Assembly (NCBI GenBank): GCA_010692425.1
Contig: JAAHHJ010000022.1
Span: forward strand, 1-64,000
Source of the DNA: Symploca sp. SIO3C6
GTDB lineage: Bacteria > Cyanobacteriota > Cyanobacteriia > Cyanobacteriales > Coleofasciculaceae
Reading direction: 5' to 3'
Length of the DNA: 64,000 nt
The translations under genes were made by a program, and so were the position numbers. Numbering within the stretch: position 1 is the stretch's first letter; the number at the start of each line of letters is the position of its first letter. The notes beneath the pieces are model-generated. The model was not told where the DNA came from. It searched no databases and saw only the letters and a program-made list of their open reading frames with translations. Positions 7,214 to 15,774 of the stretch are shown here, one piece after another.

Positions 7214-8479
7214 CAGTGCATAACACCAGTACAAGTTGTTGGCATTGGTTTAGATGGTGCAGATGGTCTGACGGATACTCTGCGGCAGTTAGTGGGGAGA
7301 GCCACTTTATTGGTAGGGAGTAGTCGCCATTTGGGCTATTTCCCCAACCATCAGGCACCGCGCTTGGTGCTGAGAGATTTTACTGAGGCAGTTAGAGCAA
7401 TTCGCGCCCAGCTAGATAAAGTTAACAAAGATACGTGTATTGTGGTTATAGTCAGCGGTGATCCACTTTTTTTCGGCTTAGGACGCTTGTTGCTGACTCA
7501 ATTACCGCCACAACAGCTAACTTTTCATCCCCATCTGAGTTCAGTGCAACTGGCTTGTAGTCGGATTAAAGTTCCATGGCAAAATGCTCACCTTGTCAGT
7601 GCCCATGGGCGCTCTTTAGAGCAGCTGAGAGTTGCCCTCAAACAGGGTGTTGATAAGATTGTAGTGCTTACTGACGAGACAAATACGCCGAGTGCAATTG
7701 CAAGGCTATTACTGGCTATGGATTTAGCCAGTTGTTATGAGTTTTGGGTTTGTGAAAATCTGGGAGGTTCTGATGAAAAGGTACTCTGCTTAGGAGTAAA
7801 TGCTATTTTAAACCAGACTTTTGCACCGCTCAATGTTGTGGTATTACTGCGCAATTCTAATCAAGCTGAGCAAGAACTAGATCTTGACTCCCTACCGCTG
7901 TTAGGATTAAATAATCAAAGCTTTGTTAGTTTTAGCGATCGCCCCGGCTTAATGACCAAGCGGGAAGTGCGGGTTCTAGTTTTGGGAGAACTAGCGCTGC
8001 AACCAGGGCAAACAGTCTGGGATATTGGGGCAGGAACTGGTTCGGTTTCTATTGAGATTGCCCGCTTATGTCCGACTTCTCAGGTATTTGCTATTGAAAA
8101 GACTGCTATCGGCAGTGCTTTGATTACTAAGAATTGCCGACGCCTGCAAGTGAGAAATGTGACTTCCATCTATGGTGGAGCACCAGAGGTTTTGCACAAT
8201 CTTTCAGCACCTAACCGCATCTTTATTGGTGGCAGTGGGGGTAATTTAAACTCAATTCTCGATACTTGTCAGGCGCGGTTAATTGAAGATGGCGTTGTTG
8301 TCTTAGCGCTGGCAACTTTGGAACATCTCCATACTGCTTTGGATTGGTTTAACTCCCATAATTGGAATTACCGATTGTTACAAATCCAACTTTCACATTC
8401 TGTACCTGTGGGAAAATTAACTCGTTGGAGTGCTCTAAATCCTGTGACAATTGTCAGAGCTACCCGTAAGAACCTTTAA
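7202..8479 (+). CDS. cobL: precorrin-6Y C5,15-methyltransferase (decarboxylating), CbiE-CbiT fusion
   Basis: This 425-residue bifunctional enzyme methylates C-5 and C-15 of precorrin-6Y and removes the C-12 acetate carboxyl in corrin synthesis. Residues 8-205 form the CbiE tetrapyrrole methylase domain (VVGIGLDGADGL, VIVSGDPLFFGLG). Residues about 235-425 form the CbiT Rossmann methyltransferase (VWDIGAGTGSVSIEIA, FIGGSGGN). The fused form is usual in cyanobacteria. The start lies inside a CCATGAA heptad repeat with no recognisable ribosome binding site. The ATG at 7202 is the only good in-frame start, placed 7 residues before the first strand. Confidence 0.93.
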   Translation: MNHEQCITPVQVVGIGLDGADGLTDTLRQLVGRATLLVGSSRHLGYFPNHQAPRLVLRDFTEAVRAIRAQLDKVNKDTCIVVIVSGDPLFFGLGRLLLTQLPPQQLTFHPHLSSVQLACSRIKVPWQNAHLVSAHGRSLEQLRVALKQGVDKIVVLTDETNTPSAIARLLLAMDLASCYEFWVCENLGGSDEKVLCLGVNAILNQTFAPLNVVVLLRNSNQAEQELDLDSLPLLGLNNQSFVSFSDRPGLMTKREVRVLVLGELALQPGQTVWDIGAGTGSVSIEIARLCPTSQVFAIEKTAIGSALITKNCRRLQVRNVTSIYGGAPEVLHNLSAPNRIFIGGSGGNLNSILDTCQARLIEDGVVVLALATLEHLHTALDWFNSHNWNYRLLQIQLSHSVPVGKLTRWSALNPVTIVRATRKNL

Positions 8480-8527
8480 GCAACCTGAGTTTGGCGTAAA
8501 GTAAAAGGCTCAACAGCAGTCAGGATA

Positions 8528-8549
8528 AAAGCTCTAGCCCAAGAGCTTT
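8528..8549 (+). terminator. hairpin downstream of cobL
   Basis: AAAGCTCT and AGAGCTTT form a perfect 8-bp stem with a 6-base loop about 50 bp after the cobL stop. No T-run follows, so termination strength is uncertain. Confidence 0.35.
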
Positions 8550-8600
8550 GTGTAGGAAAGGGTTAGTGTCGGCAAACTCTTCCTCCTACTAATAATAATT

Positions 8601-8624
8601 AACCTTAATACGTACTGCTCTATA
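8601..8624 (+). repeat. solo right end of the TATAGC MITE
   Basis: AACCTTAATACGTACTGCT followed by CTATA matches the right-hand end of the 109-bp repeat, with one inserted base. The rest of the element is missing, so it is a remnant. Confidence 0.55.
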
Positions 8625-8659
8625 TATTTTACTTTTTGGAAGTCCCTAAGGGTTAACGA

Positions 8660-8683
8660 GGGTGTAGGGTGTAGGGTGTAGGG
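8660..8683. repeat. heptad repeat GGGTGTA (3 units)
   Basis: Three exact GGGTGTA units are followed by GGG. Scattered single copies (GGGTGTGG, CACACCC) continue to about 8770, and AACCCTG (8704-8710) pairs with CAGGGTT (8719-8725). With the cobL hairpin and the MITE end, this fills the 331-bp gap; no gene is seen. Confidence 0.55.
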
Positions 8684-8810
8684 ATCTTTGAGATGGGGAT
8701 TTTAACCCTGCGCCAACACAGGGTTTAGGGTGTGGAAATAGAAAAAGATCCTGATTCTTCCCCCACACCCTGTTGTTAGGTTCGATGCTTTCTTACTGAT
8801 TAATGAGTTT

Positions 8811-9614
8811 ATGGATAATTACATTTGCATTACCTGCGGAACGCAGTTTGCGCAAACTGATGAAACACCGAAGCATTGTCCTATCTGTGAAGACGAGCGT
8901 CAGTACATTGGTAACAATGGCCAGCAATGGACAACCTTAGCTGAATTGAAACAAAGCCACCACAGTCGTATTGAGAAGCAAGAAAATAAATTATATGGAA
9001 TTGGGACACAACCAAGTTTGGGTATTGGTCAACGGGCATTGCTTATTCAATCAGACCAAGGTAATGTTTTATGGGACTGTATTAGCTTCATAGATGATCA
9101 AACCATTGAGAAAGTTAATGAGCTTGGAGGTATAGCAGCAATCGCCATTTCTCACCCTCACTTTTACGGGTTGGCTGTTGAGTGGGCAAAGGCTTTTGGT
9201 GTAAAAGCTTATCTTCATGAAGCAGATCGTCAATGGCTGATGCGACCTGACCCAAATATTGAGTTTTGGAAAGGGAATATACTTGAACTTCAAGAGGGTG
9301 TAACCCTAATTAAAGCAGGTGGTCATTTTGAAGGTGCCACAGTATGCCATTGGATGTTGGGCGCAAACAGATTAGGTGCACTGCTTACAGGTGATGTTAT
9401 TCAAGTTGTTGCTGATAAACCTTGGGTAAGTTTTATGTATAGTTATGCTAATTTGATCCCGCTTTCAGCTTCTAAAGTCAGGAGTATTGCCAATGCTGTA
9501 GAGCCTTACAAATTTGACCGTATTTATGGTGCTTGGTGGGGTTCAGTGATTCCATCAAAGGCAAAAGTAAGTGTTCAAAATTCAGCGGAGCGCTATATCA
9601 ATGCGCTTCGCTGA
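8811..9614 (+). CDS. MBL-fold metallo-hydrolase with N-terminal zinc ribbon
   Basis: The 267-residue protein begins with a rubredoxin-like zinc ribbon (YICITCGTQF, then PKHCPICEDE; two CxxC pairs at about residues 5-25). A metallo-beta-lactamase-like domain follows, with ISHPHFYGLAVEWA as a reduced metal motif, GGHFEG, and LLTGDVIQV as the later metal strand. The motif HPHFYG departs from canonical HxHxDH, which suggests an altered metal site. Substrate and pathway are unknown. It is monocistronic and ends just before an IS605-like hairpin. Confidence is high for the fold and low for function. Confidence 0.8.
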   Translation: MDNYICITCGTQFAQTDETPKHCPICEDERQYIGNNGQQWTTLAELKQSHHSRIEKQENKLYGIGTQPSLGIGQRALLIQSDQGNVLWDCISFIDDQTIEKVNELGGIAAIAISHPHFYGLAVEWAKAFGVKAYLHEADRQWLMRPDPNIEFWKGNILELQEGVTLIKAGGHFEGATVCHWMLGANRLGALLTGDVIQVVADKPWVSFMYSYANLIPLSASKVRSIANAVEPYKFDRIYGAWWGSVIPSKAKVSVQNSAERYINALR

Positions 9615-9629
9615 GAGTGAATATTTGAA

Positions 9630-9660
9630 ACTCCCCCTATTAGAAAAAGGGGGATTCTTA
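9630..9660 (-). mobile_element. solo IS605-type right-end hairpin
   Basis: Read on the minus strand this is TAAGAATCCCCC, an A/T loop and AGGGGGAGT, almost the same as the hairpin at 93-127, but followed by TTCAA rather than GTCAA. No intact tnpB lies on the minus strand upstream, so it is a remnant or a non-autonomous derivative. It could now serve as the terminator of the MBL gene. Confidence 0.5.
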
Positions 9661-9873
9661 GCTCATCCATAGAATTTACCTTGATGAGTTTCCTCACCCA
9701 GACAGAGGTTCCGATGTCACGCACAACGTGAATTCCCGCATGCCCTGCGGTACATCCTCCGCTATCACAGAAGGCAATCTATATAGGGCTTGCAGTTTTC
9801 AGTATTTAAGAGGGTTTGAAGAATTTTAATTGAATTAGAAAATATACGATTTAAACGCATACTAGCTTACCTC

Positions 9874-10119
9874 TTAAGAGTAGGAAGGATCTTTGCTATT
9901 GATAATTTCTGTTGTATTTTCTTTCTCAAAAAGCTTTAAAAACATAATAAGGATTGCTGAACAAACAACCCCTAAAAGGATAAACGGAAATAGTATTAGC
10001 AAGATAATTGCTTGCAAAAATGAGACTAAATCTGTTGTTTTTTCACTTTGATTAAACAGCCTGTAAGTAAAATCACTCATCACACTGTCAACAATTGGCT
10101 TGGTTTCAGAATGTGACAT
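9874..10119 (-). CDS. small single-pass membrane protein, unknown
   Basis: The 81-residue product has one strongly hydrophobic stretch of about 28 residues (FLQAIILLILFPFILLGVV) between polar ends. AGGGA lies about 10 bases upstream of the ATG, a plausible ribosome binding site. I do not recognise the family. It is read away from the PadR gene, and the 373 bp between them hold an ATGAACT heptad run (10301-10320) and an operator-like palindrome. Confidence 0.4.
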   Translation of the reverse strand: MSHSETKPIVDSVMSDFTYRLFNQSEKTTDLVSFLQAIILLILFPFILLGVVCSAILIMFLKLFEKENTTEIINSKDPSYS

Positions 10120-10300
10120 TTTGGTAAATCCCTGGCTATATTTAAACTCAATGGCTGTGATCTGTTCTTATAGTTCCCTAACGCAACGACTTAGTAACAA
10201 GCTCAGTCTCTAGAGGGTGCCAATGCCATATAAAGAACAATTAGCTTTTCTGGCTAGCGACTTTGTAAGTTTATTGTTGATTGTTCGTAGTTTATAGCTC

Positions 10301-10320
10301 AATGAACTATGAACTATGAG
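10301..10320. repeat. heptad repeat ATGAACT (about 3 units)
   Basis: AATGAACT, ATGAACT and ATGAG lie in tandem. This is a variant of the CCATGAA family seen elsewhere in the window. Nothing else is recognised in 10120-10476. Confidence 0.5.
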
Positions 10321-10476
10321 CCAAGACGGTGGCGCAGTGCCTTTAAGCAATAGCAATAGGCAGCTTTTACTGTCTATCCCTCAATAATTTGTCAGAGAAG
10401 CATTTTTTTCTTTTTCCATATCAAATTATAGAGCAAGCAACAAGCATAAAACACCTAGCTGACACTTATATGTTTT

Positions 10477-10488
10477 TATAGTACTATA
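10477..10488. promoter_or_regulatory. perfect palindrome TATAGTACTATA before padR
   Basis: This 12-bp perfect dyad ends 4 bases before the first possible PadR start (GTG 10493). PadR proteins usually repress their own gene through a dyad of this kind. The same half-sites (TATAGT, ACTATA) end the 24-bp palindrome at 11333-11356. Operator function is inferred. Confidence 0.45.
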
Positions 10489-10492
10489 GAAA

Positions 10493-10873
10493 GTGCAAGT
10501 ACAAATTGGACTTTCCAGTATGGGTGTCAAAGGCAATAGGGAAGAGCCAGTAAAGCTTTCAGCAATAGATGAGGATATCCTCACTCTCCTCATCGGATGG
10601 GAGCTTTATGGCTTACAAATTTTAGATAAACTTAATAATCATCGACCAATCCGAATTGGATTCGGTAGCTTATACCCTGCCCTCAATCGCTTAGTGAAGA
10701 AAGGGCTAGTGGAGTGGCGCTGGGGTGATGAAAGCGAAGAAACGGGCGGTGCGCGGCGCAAGTACTACCAGGTAACAGGTTTAGGAGAGTATACTCTCAA
10801 ACAAGTTCAAAACTATCGCCAACTACTTACATTACGACCTACACAAGCACAAGCTAGTTTAGTAAGGGGCTGA
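10493..10873 (+). CDS. PadR-family transcriptional regulator
   Basis: A winged helix-turn-helix of the PadR type: LSAIDEDILTLLIGWELYGL, then GFGSLYPALNRLVKKGLVEW, then ARRKYYQVTGLGE for the wing. These proteins are usually ligand- or stress-responsive repressors acting as dimers. The frame opens at GTG 10493. ATG at 10520 (MGVKGN) is an equally good start because the domain begins about 20 residues in. The following membrane-protein gene begins 4 bp after the stop, so they are very likely one operon, the common arrangement in which a PadR controls a neighbouring membrane protein. Confidence 0.88.
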   Translation: MQVQIGLSSMGVKGNREEPVKLSAIDEDILTLLIGWELYGLQILDKLNNHRPIRIGFGSLYPALNRLVKKGLVEWRWGDESEETGGARRKYYQVTGLGEYTLKQVQNYRQLLTLRPTQAQASLVRG

Positions 10874-10877
10874 GGAG

Positions 10878-11327
10878 ATGGGGAGGAAGAAATACAAGCG
10901 GTTGCAGCAAGAGGCAATGCTGCAACCAATAGCGAAGTTAATGCTGGGAGCAGCACTGCCCGGTTTGATGGTAATGCTAGGAGCTTGGATATGGTTGATA
11001 GCTTTACAGATGGGGCTAGTGAAGACACTGTTGACAACAATGATAGTGCTGGGACTATTACTAGTGTTTGTGCTGTGGACTGGAAAGATTATTAAGTATA
11101 AAAGCAAAAGAAAGAGAAGTCTTACCCTAACTGGCAAGCTAGCCGCTATGATTCCCGAGGAGTATCGCGCCTACATCAACGAAATCCGCTACCGACTACT
11201 TGTAAAACAAAAATGCCCAAAATGGTGGGTCAAAGTCGTCACAATTAAATGTTTACTAGAGGTATTTTGGGGCACTATTCGAGTCAGAGTAGAGAATATT
11301 TGGCTCTCAATAAACCGACGCTCTTAG
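10878..11327 (+). CDS. two-TM membrane protein cotranscribed with PadR
   Basis: The 149-residue product has two hydrophobic segments at about residues 20-50 and 51-71 (LGAALPGLMVMLGAWIWLIA; LLTTMIVLGLLLVFVLW), then a basic cytoplasmic tail (KIIKYKSKRKR). The C-terminal 70 residues are amphipathic with a Trp-rich stretch (KWWVKVV). The ATG at 10878 sits directly against GAGGAG, which is too close. ATG at 10920 (MLQPIAK) has AAGAGG 2-3 bases upstream, so a shorter 135-residue form is possible. Family not recognised. A role together with PadR is inferred from the 4-bp spacing only. Confidence 0.65.
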   Translation: MGRKKYKRLQQEAMLQPIAKLMLGAALPGLMVMLGAWIWLIALQMGLVKTLLTTMIVLGLLLVFVLWTGKIIKYKSKRKRSLTLTGKLAAMIPEEYRAYINEIRYRLLVKQKCPKWWVKVVTIKCLLEVFWGTIRVRVENIWLSINRRS

Positions 11328-11332
11328 GCAGA

Positions 11333-11356
11333 TATAGTTAATTGCAATTAACTATA
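11333..11356. promoter_or_regulatory. 24-bp perfect palindrome downstream of the PadR operon
   Basis: The sequence TATAGTTAATTG followed by its exact reverse complement CAATTAACTATA begins 6 bases after the stop at 11327 and about 50 bp before the next small gene. The outer half-sites equal those of the padR palindrome. It may be a second PadR operator for the downstream gene or an A/T-rich transcript end. Confidence 0.4.
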
Positions 11357-11408
11357 AACCCTTAACGTCAAACATCAACACCCAAGCAGTTAGACTAATT
11401 AAAATACA

Positions 11409-11645
11409 ATGAAACAGACTCCATCAAACCCTCAGATTACTAAGAGCAATGCCTTTAAAGAAAATCTCTTTGCCCTAGTCATCCTGATTTTAGTTATAGG
11501 TTCTCTAGGCTTATCCATTACTGATAAAGAGTTCCGTCCTACGTTTGCAGATTTAGCTAAAGTTGGTGTGGGTGGGTTTATTGGCTGGATGATGCCTGGT
11601 TCTAAGTCTGGAGATGATGCTCAATCTATAGCAGAGGAAGAGTAA
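11409..11645 (+). CDS. small membrane protein, unknown
   Basis: The 78-residue product has one TM helix at about residues 18-36 (LFALVILILVIGSLGLSI) and a second weakly hydrophobic Gly-rich stretch (VGVGGFIGWMMPGS) before an acidic tail. It has a proper ATG and a composition unlike random frames. Same strand as the PadR operon. Family not recognised. Confidence 0.55.
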   Translation: MKQTPSNPQITKSNAFKENLFALVILILVIGSLGLSITDKEFRPTFADLAKVGVGGFIGWMMPGSKSGDDAQSIAEEE

Positions 11646-11857
11646 TTATTCTTAAGTAGCTACCACTCTCAAAAATTTCTTCCCAACTACTTGAGAAGAA
11701 AGTGAGTAATTTTTTTCCTCATCTTGCCTTTTGCCCTAAAGCGATAAACTTTGTGCTTCATTTAAGTGAAAACTGCTGTAAAAAATAGAAAAACTATCCG
11801 GAAAACACATATTAGGTTCTGAAAGCTGGAATATGCCAGTTTTAGGGTGGGAAACCC

Positions 11858-12043
11858 ATGACTACAGTAGTTATCGTCTATTCTTTGTTTTTCCTGTGGA
11901 TGTTTGGAGTAATATTCCCTCCTAAGAAAGAAGAAAAAAAGCCAAAGACACCTGAAGAACAGTTGGGAGATGCAGTAATGAATTACCTCTCATCAAAGGG
12001 TATAAATCCAGAAGAGAAAACTACTGAAAAAGAAGAAAAGTAG
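11858..12043 (+). CDS. small membrane-anchored Lys/Glu-rich protein, unknown
   Basis: This 61-residue product has an N-terminal TM helix (VVIVYSLFFLWMFGVIF) and a highly charged Lys/Glu tail. GGGTGGG lies 5-11 bases upstream of the ATG as a possible ribosome binding site. It resembles many unannotated small membrane proteins of cyanobacteria. No function can be assigned. Confidence 0.5.
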   Translation: MTTVVIVYSLFFLWMFGVIFPPKKEEKKPKTPEEQLGDAVMNYLSSKGINPEEKTTEKEEK

Positions 12044-12246
12044 TATCCTCGTTCTACTTAGTCATAATTGCTGTAATTAGTGTCAAAAATTTACCCTATT
12101 TTGCCTCTGTTTACTTTGATCCCCCTCCTCTATTCACCCTTAAGCGTAGGTATTTAAACTGATTTGAGACCAAGCCTCTTCTTGCCAATCACCACAAATT
12201 AAATTTTCATTGGCTACACTAAAAGTAGAAAGATGAGGCAATACTT

Positions 12247-14748
12247 ATGGTTACATCTACTCAAACCCAGCCTGTACAAACCTCCCAAGCTCAATCTTTT
12301 GTCCTCTGGTTTGAGGAAGTAGGAATTGCTGATATCGCCTTGGTGGGCGGAAAGAATGCCTCCCTAGGGGAAATGATCCAACAATTAACGCCAAGGGGCA
12401 TCAATGTACCCACGGGATTTGCAGTCACGGCCGATGCCTATCGTTACTTTATTAAGACAGCTGCTTTAGAATCTAAGCTTAGGGAACTATTTGCTGACCT
12501 CAATGTTGATGATGTTAGCAATCTTCAGCAACGGGGAAAACAGGCTCGGGCATTGATTCTCAATACCCCTTTCCCCCATAATCTACAAGAGGCGATCGCT
12601 AATGCTTACCAGCAGTTGTGTGCTAAGTACGCTGGTAATTCAGAAGTATGCAATCGCTTTGATGCTGATTATAGACAGCAGTGTGAACGAGAAAGTCGCA
12701 GCATAGATGTTGCTGTGCGCTCTTCTGCTACAGCTGAAGATTTACCCGATGCTAGTTTTGCAGGGCAACAGGAAACCTACCTCAATATCCAGGGAGTTAG
12801 AGAGGTTTTAGATGCCTGCCATAAGTGCTTTGCCTCCCTATTTACGGATCGTGCTATTTCCTATCGCCAGCATAATGGTTTTGACCACTTTGATGTTGCC
12901 CTCTCTGTCGGCGTCCAAAAGATGGTACGCTCTGATTTAGCCTGCGCTGGTGTGATGTTCTCTATTGACCCAGAATCTGGCTTTAAGAATGCCGCCTTAA
13001 TTAGCGCTGCTTACGGTTTGGGAGAAAATGTTGTCCAAGGAGCAGTTAACCCTGACGAATACTTAGTCTTCAAACCTACTCTCAAAGATGGCTTCCGCCC
13101 AATCCTCCAAAAGCGTCTTGGGACTAAAGAGATTGAAATGATTTACGATCAAGGCGGCTCAAAGCTAACTAGAAATGTACGGGTAGCCCCTTCGGAGCAG
13201 AGAAAATTCTGCCTCAATGATGATGAGATTCTGCAACTTGCCCGTTGGGCGGTGGCAATTGAAGACCATTATTCGGCGGTGCGCCAAGTCTACACACCGA
13301 TGGATATTGAGTGGGCAAAAGACGGTATTACTGGTGAGCTGTTTATTGTCCAGGCACGTCCAGAAACAGTGCAATCCCAGAAGTCAGCTAATGTCCTCCA
13401 GAGTTATCAACTTCAAGAACATAGCGAAGTTCTCGCTAGAGGTCGTAGCGTCGGAACGGCAATCGGGCAAGGAAGAGCCCATGTAATCATGGATTCTAGC
13501 AGAATTCATCTTTTTAGACCAGGGGAAGTCTTGGTAACTAATAAGACTGACCCAGATTGGGAGCCGATAATGAAGAAAGCTAGTGCCATTGTCACTAATC
13601 AAGGGGGACGTACTTGCCACGCTGCGATTATTGCCAGGGAAATGGGAATTCCGGCTATTGTCGGTTGCGGTAATGCTACTGAGGTAATCGAAACGGCTCA
13701 AGAAGTGACGGTATCTTGTGCTGAAGGAGACGAGGGCAGAGTTTATCAAGGTCTATTGCCCTTTGAGAGGCAACAGACAACTTTAGAAGATTTACCCCGC
13801 CCTCGCACCCAAATCTTAATGAATGTGGGTAATCCAGAGCAAGCTTTTGGTTTATCTGCCCTACCTAGTGATGGTGTCGGTTTGGCAAGGTTGGAATTTA
13901 TTATTGCCAACCATATTGAAATACACCCCTTGGCGTTACTGCACTACGACAAACTGGAAGATGAAGCCGTAAAAGCGCAAATTGCTGAGAAGACCAAACT
14001 CTATCAAGATAAGCCTAAGTTCTTTATCGATAAGTTGGCTCGTGGTGTGGGCATAATTGCTGCTGCTTTCTATCCCAAACCAGTAATTGTGCGCATGTCG
14101 GATTTCAAGAGTAATGAGTATGCCAATCTCTTAGGGGGCAGACAATTTGAACCCCTCGAAGAAAACCCAATGTTAGGCTGGCGTGGAGCATCTCGTTACT
14201 ATGATCCGAAATATCGTGATGCTTTTGCCCTTGAATGTCAGGCAATTAAGCGAGTCAGAGATCGTAAGGGTTTAACTAATGTGATTCCGATGATTCCCTT
14301 CTGCCGCACCCCCGATGAAGGGCGTCAGGTATTAGCAGAAATGGCTAAAAATGGTTTGGAAAGGGGTGTTAATGGCTTGCAGGTTTATGTGATGTGCGAG
14401 TTGCCCAGTAATGTCATCCAAGCTGACGAGTTTAGTGAGGTATTTGATGGTTTCTCCATTGGCTCTAATGATTTAACTCAGTTAACTCTGGGTTTAGATA
14501 GAGATTCAGCTTTAGTGGCTCATATTTTTGACGAGCGCAATCAAGCCGTTAAGCGCATGGTGAAAATGGCGATCGCTACTGCTAAGGAAAAAGGGCGTAA
14601 AATTGGTATTTGTGGTCAAGCTCCTAGTGATTATCCTGAGTTTGCTAAGTTTTTGGTGGAACAGGGTATTGATTCGATGAGTCTTAATCCTGATTCGCTA
14701 TTGAAAACTCTGTTAATGGTGGCAGAGGCTGAAGAGTCTCTAAGTTAG
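12247..14748 (+). CDS. ppsA: phosphoenolpyruvate synthase
   Basis: This 833-residue soluble enzyme converts pyruvate, ATP and water to phosphoenolpyruvate, AMP and phosphate, for gluconeogenesis. The order is typical: an N-terminal ATP-grasp-like domain (VGGKNASLGEM, RSSATAEDLPDASFAGQ), the swivelling phosphohistidine domain (QGGRTCHAAIIAREMG, catalytic His458), and a C-terminal PEP/pyruvate barrel (MVKMAIATAKEKGRK, IGICGQAPSDYP with the usual Cys). Length is normal. ATG at 12247 is followed by a Gln/Thr-rich leader of about 18 residues. It is monocistronic. A direct repeat AGAGTCTCTAAGTTA spans the stop codon. Confidence 0.95.
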   Translation: MVTSTQTQPVQTSQAQSFVLWFEEVGIADIALVGGKNASLGEMIQQLTPRGINVPTGFAVTADAYRYFIKTAALESKLRELFADLNVDDVSNLQQRGKQARALILNTPFPHNLQEAIANAYQQLCAKYAGNSEVCNRFDADYRQQCERESRSIDVAVRSSATAEDLPDASFAGQQETYLNIQGVREVLDACHKCFASLFTDRAISYRQHNGFDHFDVALSVGVQKMVRSDLACAGVMFSIDPESGFKNAALISAAYGLGENVVQGAVNPDEYLVFKPTLKDGFRPILQKRLGTKEIEMIYDQGGSKLTRNVRVAPSEQRKFCLNDDEILQLARWAVAIEDHYSAVRQVYTPMDIEWAKDGITGELFIVQARPETVQSQKSANVLQSYQLQEHSEVLARGRSVGTAIGQGRAHVIMDSSRIHLFRPGEVLVTNKTDPDWEPIMKKASAIVTNQGGRTCHAAIIAREMGIPAIVGCGNATEVIETAQEVTVSCAEGDEGRVYQGLLPFERQQTTLEDLPRPRTQILMNVGNPEQAFGLSALPSDGVGLARLEFIIANHIEIHPLALLHYDKLEDEAVKAQIAEKTKLYQDKPKFFIDKLARGVGIIAAAFYPKPVIVRMSDFKSNEYANLLGGRQFEPLEENPMLGWRGASRYYDPKYRDAFALECQAIKRVRDRKGLTNVIPMIPFCRTPDEGRQVLAEMAKNGLERGVNGLQVYVMCELPSNVIQADEFSEVFDGFSIGSNDLTQLTLGLDRDSALVAHIFDERNQAVKRMVKMAIATAKEKGRKIGICGQAPSDYPEFAKFLVEQGIDSMSLNPDSLLKTLLMVAEAEESLS

Positions 14749-14882
14749 AGTCTCTAAGTTAATAATGGGGAATGGAGAGATGGGGGGAGATTTTGGTATA
14801 CAGGTTTCTCCATAGTGATAGACTGCCGAAGGTTTAGAATTCGGATAAGTTAAAAATTGATGCTCACTGTAGGAGTTTACTC

Positions 14883-15740
14883 TTGGATAACGCGGGCCTG
14901 CCAAGAAAACCAGCAAAACTCTCCGCCTCACCAGCAAATAATATTCCCAAAGACGATATTCCAGAGGCGCTGCGGGATACACCTATCCTCAAGCGCCCAT
15001 CTCGGTGGCGCCGCAGCTTATTGATTATTGCTCCTTTGGGACTAGGAGCCATTGCTCTCACCAGCGCTATGTTACTCCCTCAGTCTGAGGTGGAGTTAGC
15101 CGCGACTCAGGAGCAAACCGAAACTAGTTTAGAAGCTAGCGAGAGCGAGAGTGAGAGTGAGAGTGAGGCGAATGATCTCCTGGGACATCTTCCCTATGAA
15201 GAAGCACCACTTTCAGAACTACAGCGAGTCACAGCCGATGGTAGTATTAAACTGCGCACTGCTGCTGCTAATAAATTTCAAGAAATGTCAGCTGCAGCCA
15301 GGAGAAGTGGTGTCATCTTAGTACCGCTTTCAGCTTTTCGCTCTGTAGCTAAGCAAGAATACTTGTTCTTTGAGATTAAAGCGCAACGGGGACAGGTAGC
15401 AAGCAAGAGAGCCGAAGTCAGTGCCCCCCCTGGTTACAGTGAGCATCACACTGGCTACGCTATTGATATTGGTGATGCCATGACTCCTGCCACTAATTTA
15501 AGTCCTAGCTTTGAGAATACACCTGCCTTCAAATGGTTAGAACAGAATGCAGCTTACTATAGCTTTGAAATGTCGTTTCCCAGGGATAATCCCCAAGGAA
15601 TTGATTATGAACCTTGGCATTGGCGCTTTGTGGGGGATAGCCATAGTTTAGAGACTTTCTATAAAGCTCAAAAAGTGGCTGATCCTGTTTCTAATCTATC
15701 AGTAGACCCGACAGCCGGCTGGGAGCAATTAGAGGAATAG
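14883..15740 (+). CDS. M15-family D,D-carboxypeptidase (VanY-like), membrane anchored
   Basis: This 285-residue peptidoglycan peptidase has a cytoplasmic N-tail, one TM helix at about residues 43-62, a Glu/Ser-repeat linker (SESESESE, about 84-95) and a periplasmic VanY-type zinc domain. Zinc/active-site motifs are SEHHTGYAIDIGD (first His and Asp) and EPWHWRFVG (last His). It would trim the terminal D-Ala of stem peptides. The start TTG at 14883 is favoured by AGGAG 7 bases upstream; no ATG lies upstream in frame. It stands alone between ppsA and a convergent Uma2 gene. Confidence 0.9.
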   Translation: MDNAGLPRKPAKLSASPANNIPKDDIPEALRDTPILKRPSRWRRSLLIIAPLGLGAIALTSAMLLPQSEVELAATQEQTETSLEASESESESESEANDLLGHLPYEEAPLSELQRVTADGSIKLRTAAANKFQEMSAAARRSGVILVPLSAFRSVAKQEYLFFEIKAQRGQVASKRAEVSAPPGYSEHHTGYAIDIGDAMTPATNLSPSFENTPAFKWLEQNAAYYSFEMSFPRDNPQGIDYEPWHWRFVGDSHSLETFYKAQKVADPVSNLSVDPTAGWEQLEE

Positions 15741-15774
15741 AAATTCCATCTGCCAACATCCGTATCTCCATAAG

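Noticed and set aside
13384-13749. 121-codon minus-strand frame inside ppsA
   Set aside because: Antisense of the conserved phosphohistidine domain; composition and lack of start signals indicate a shadow.
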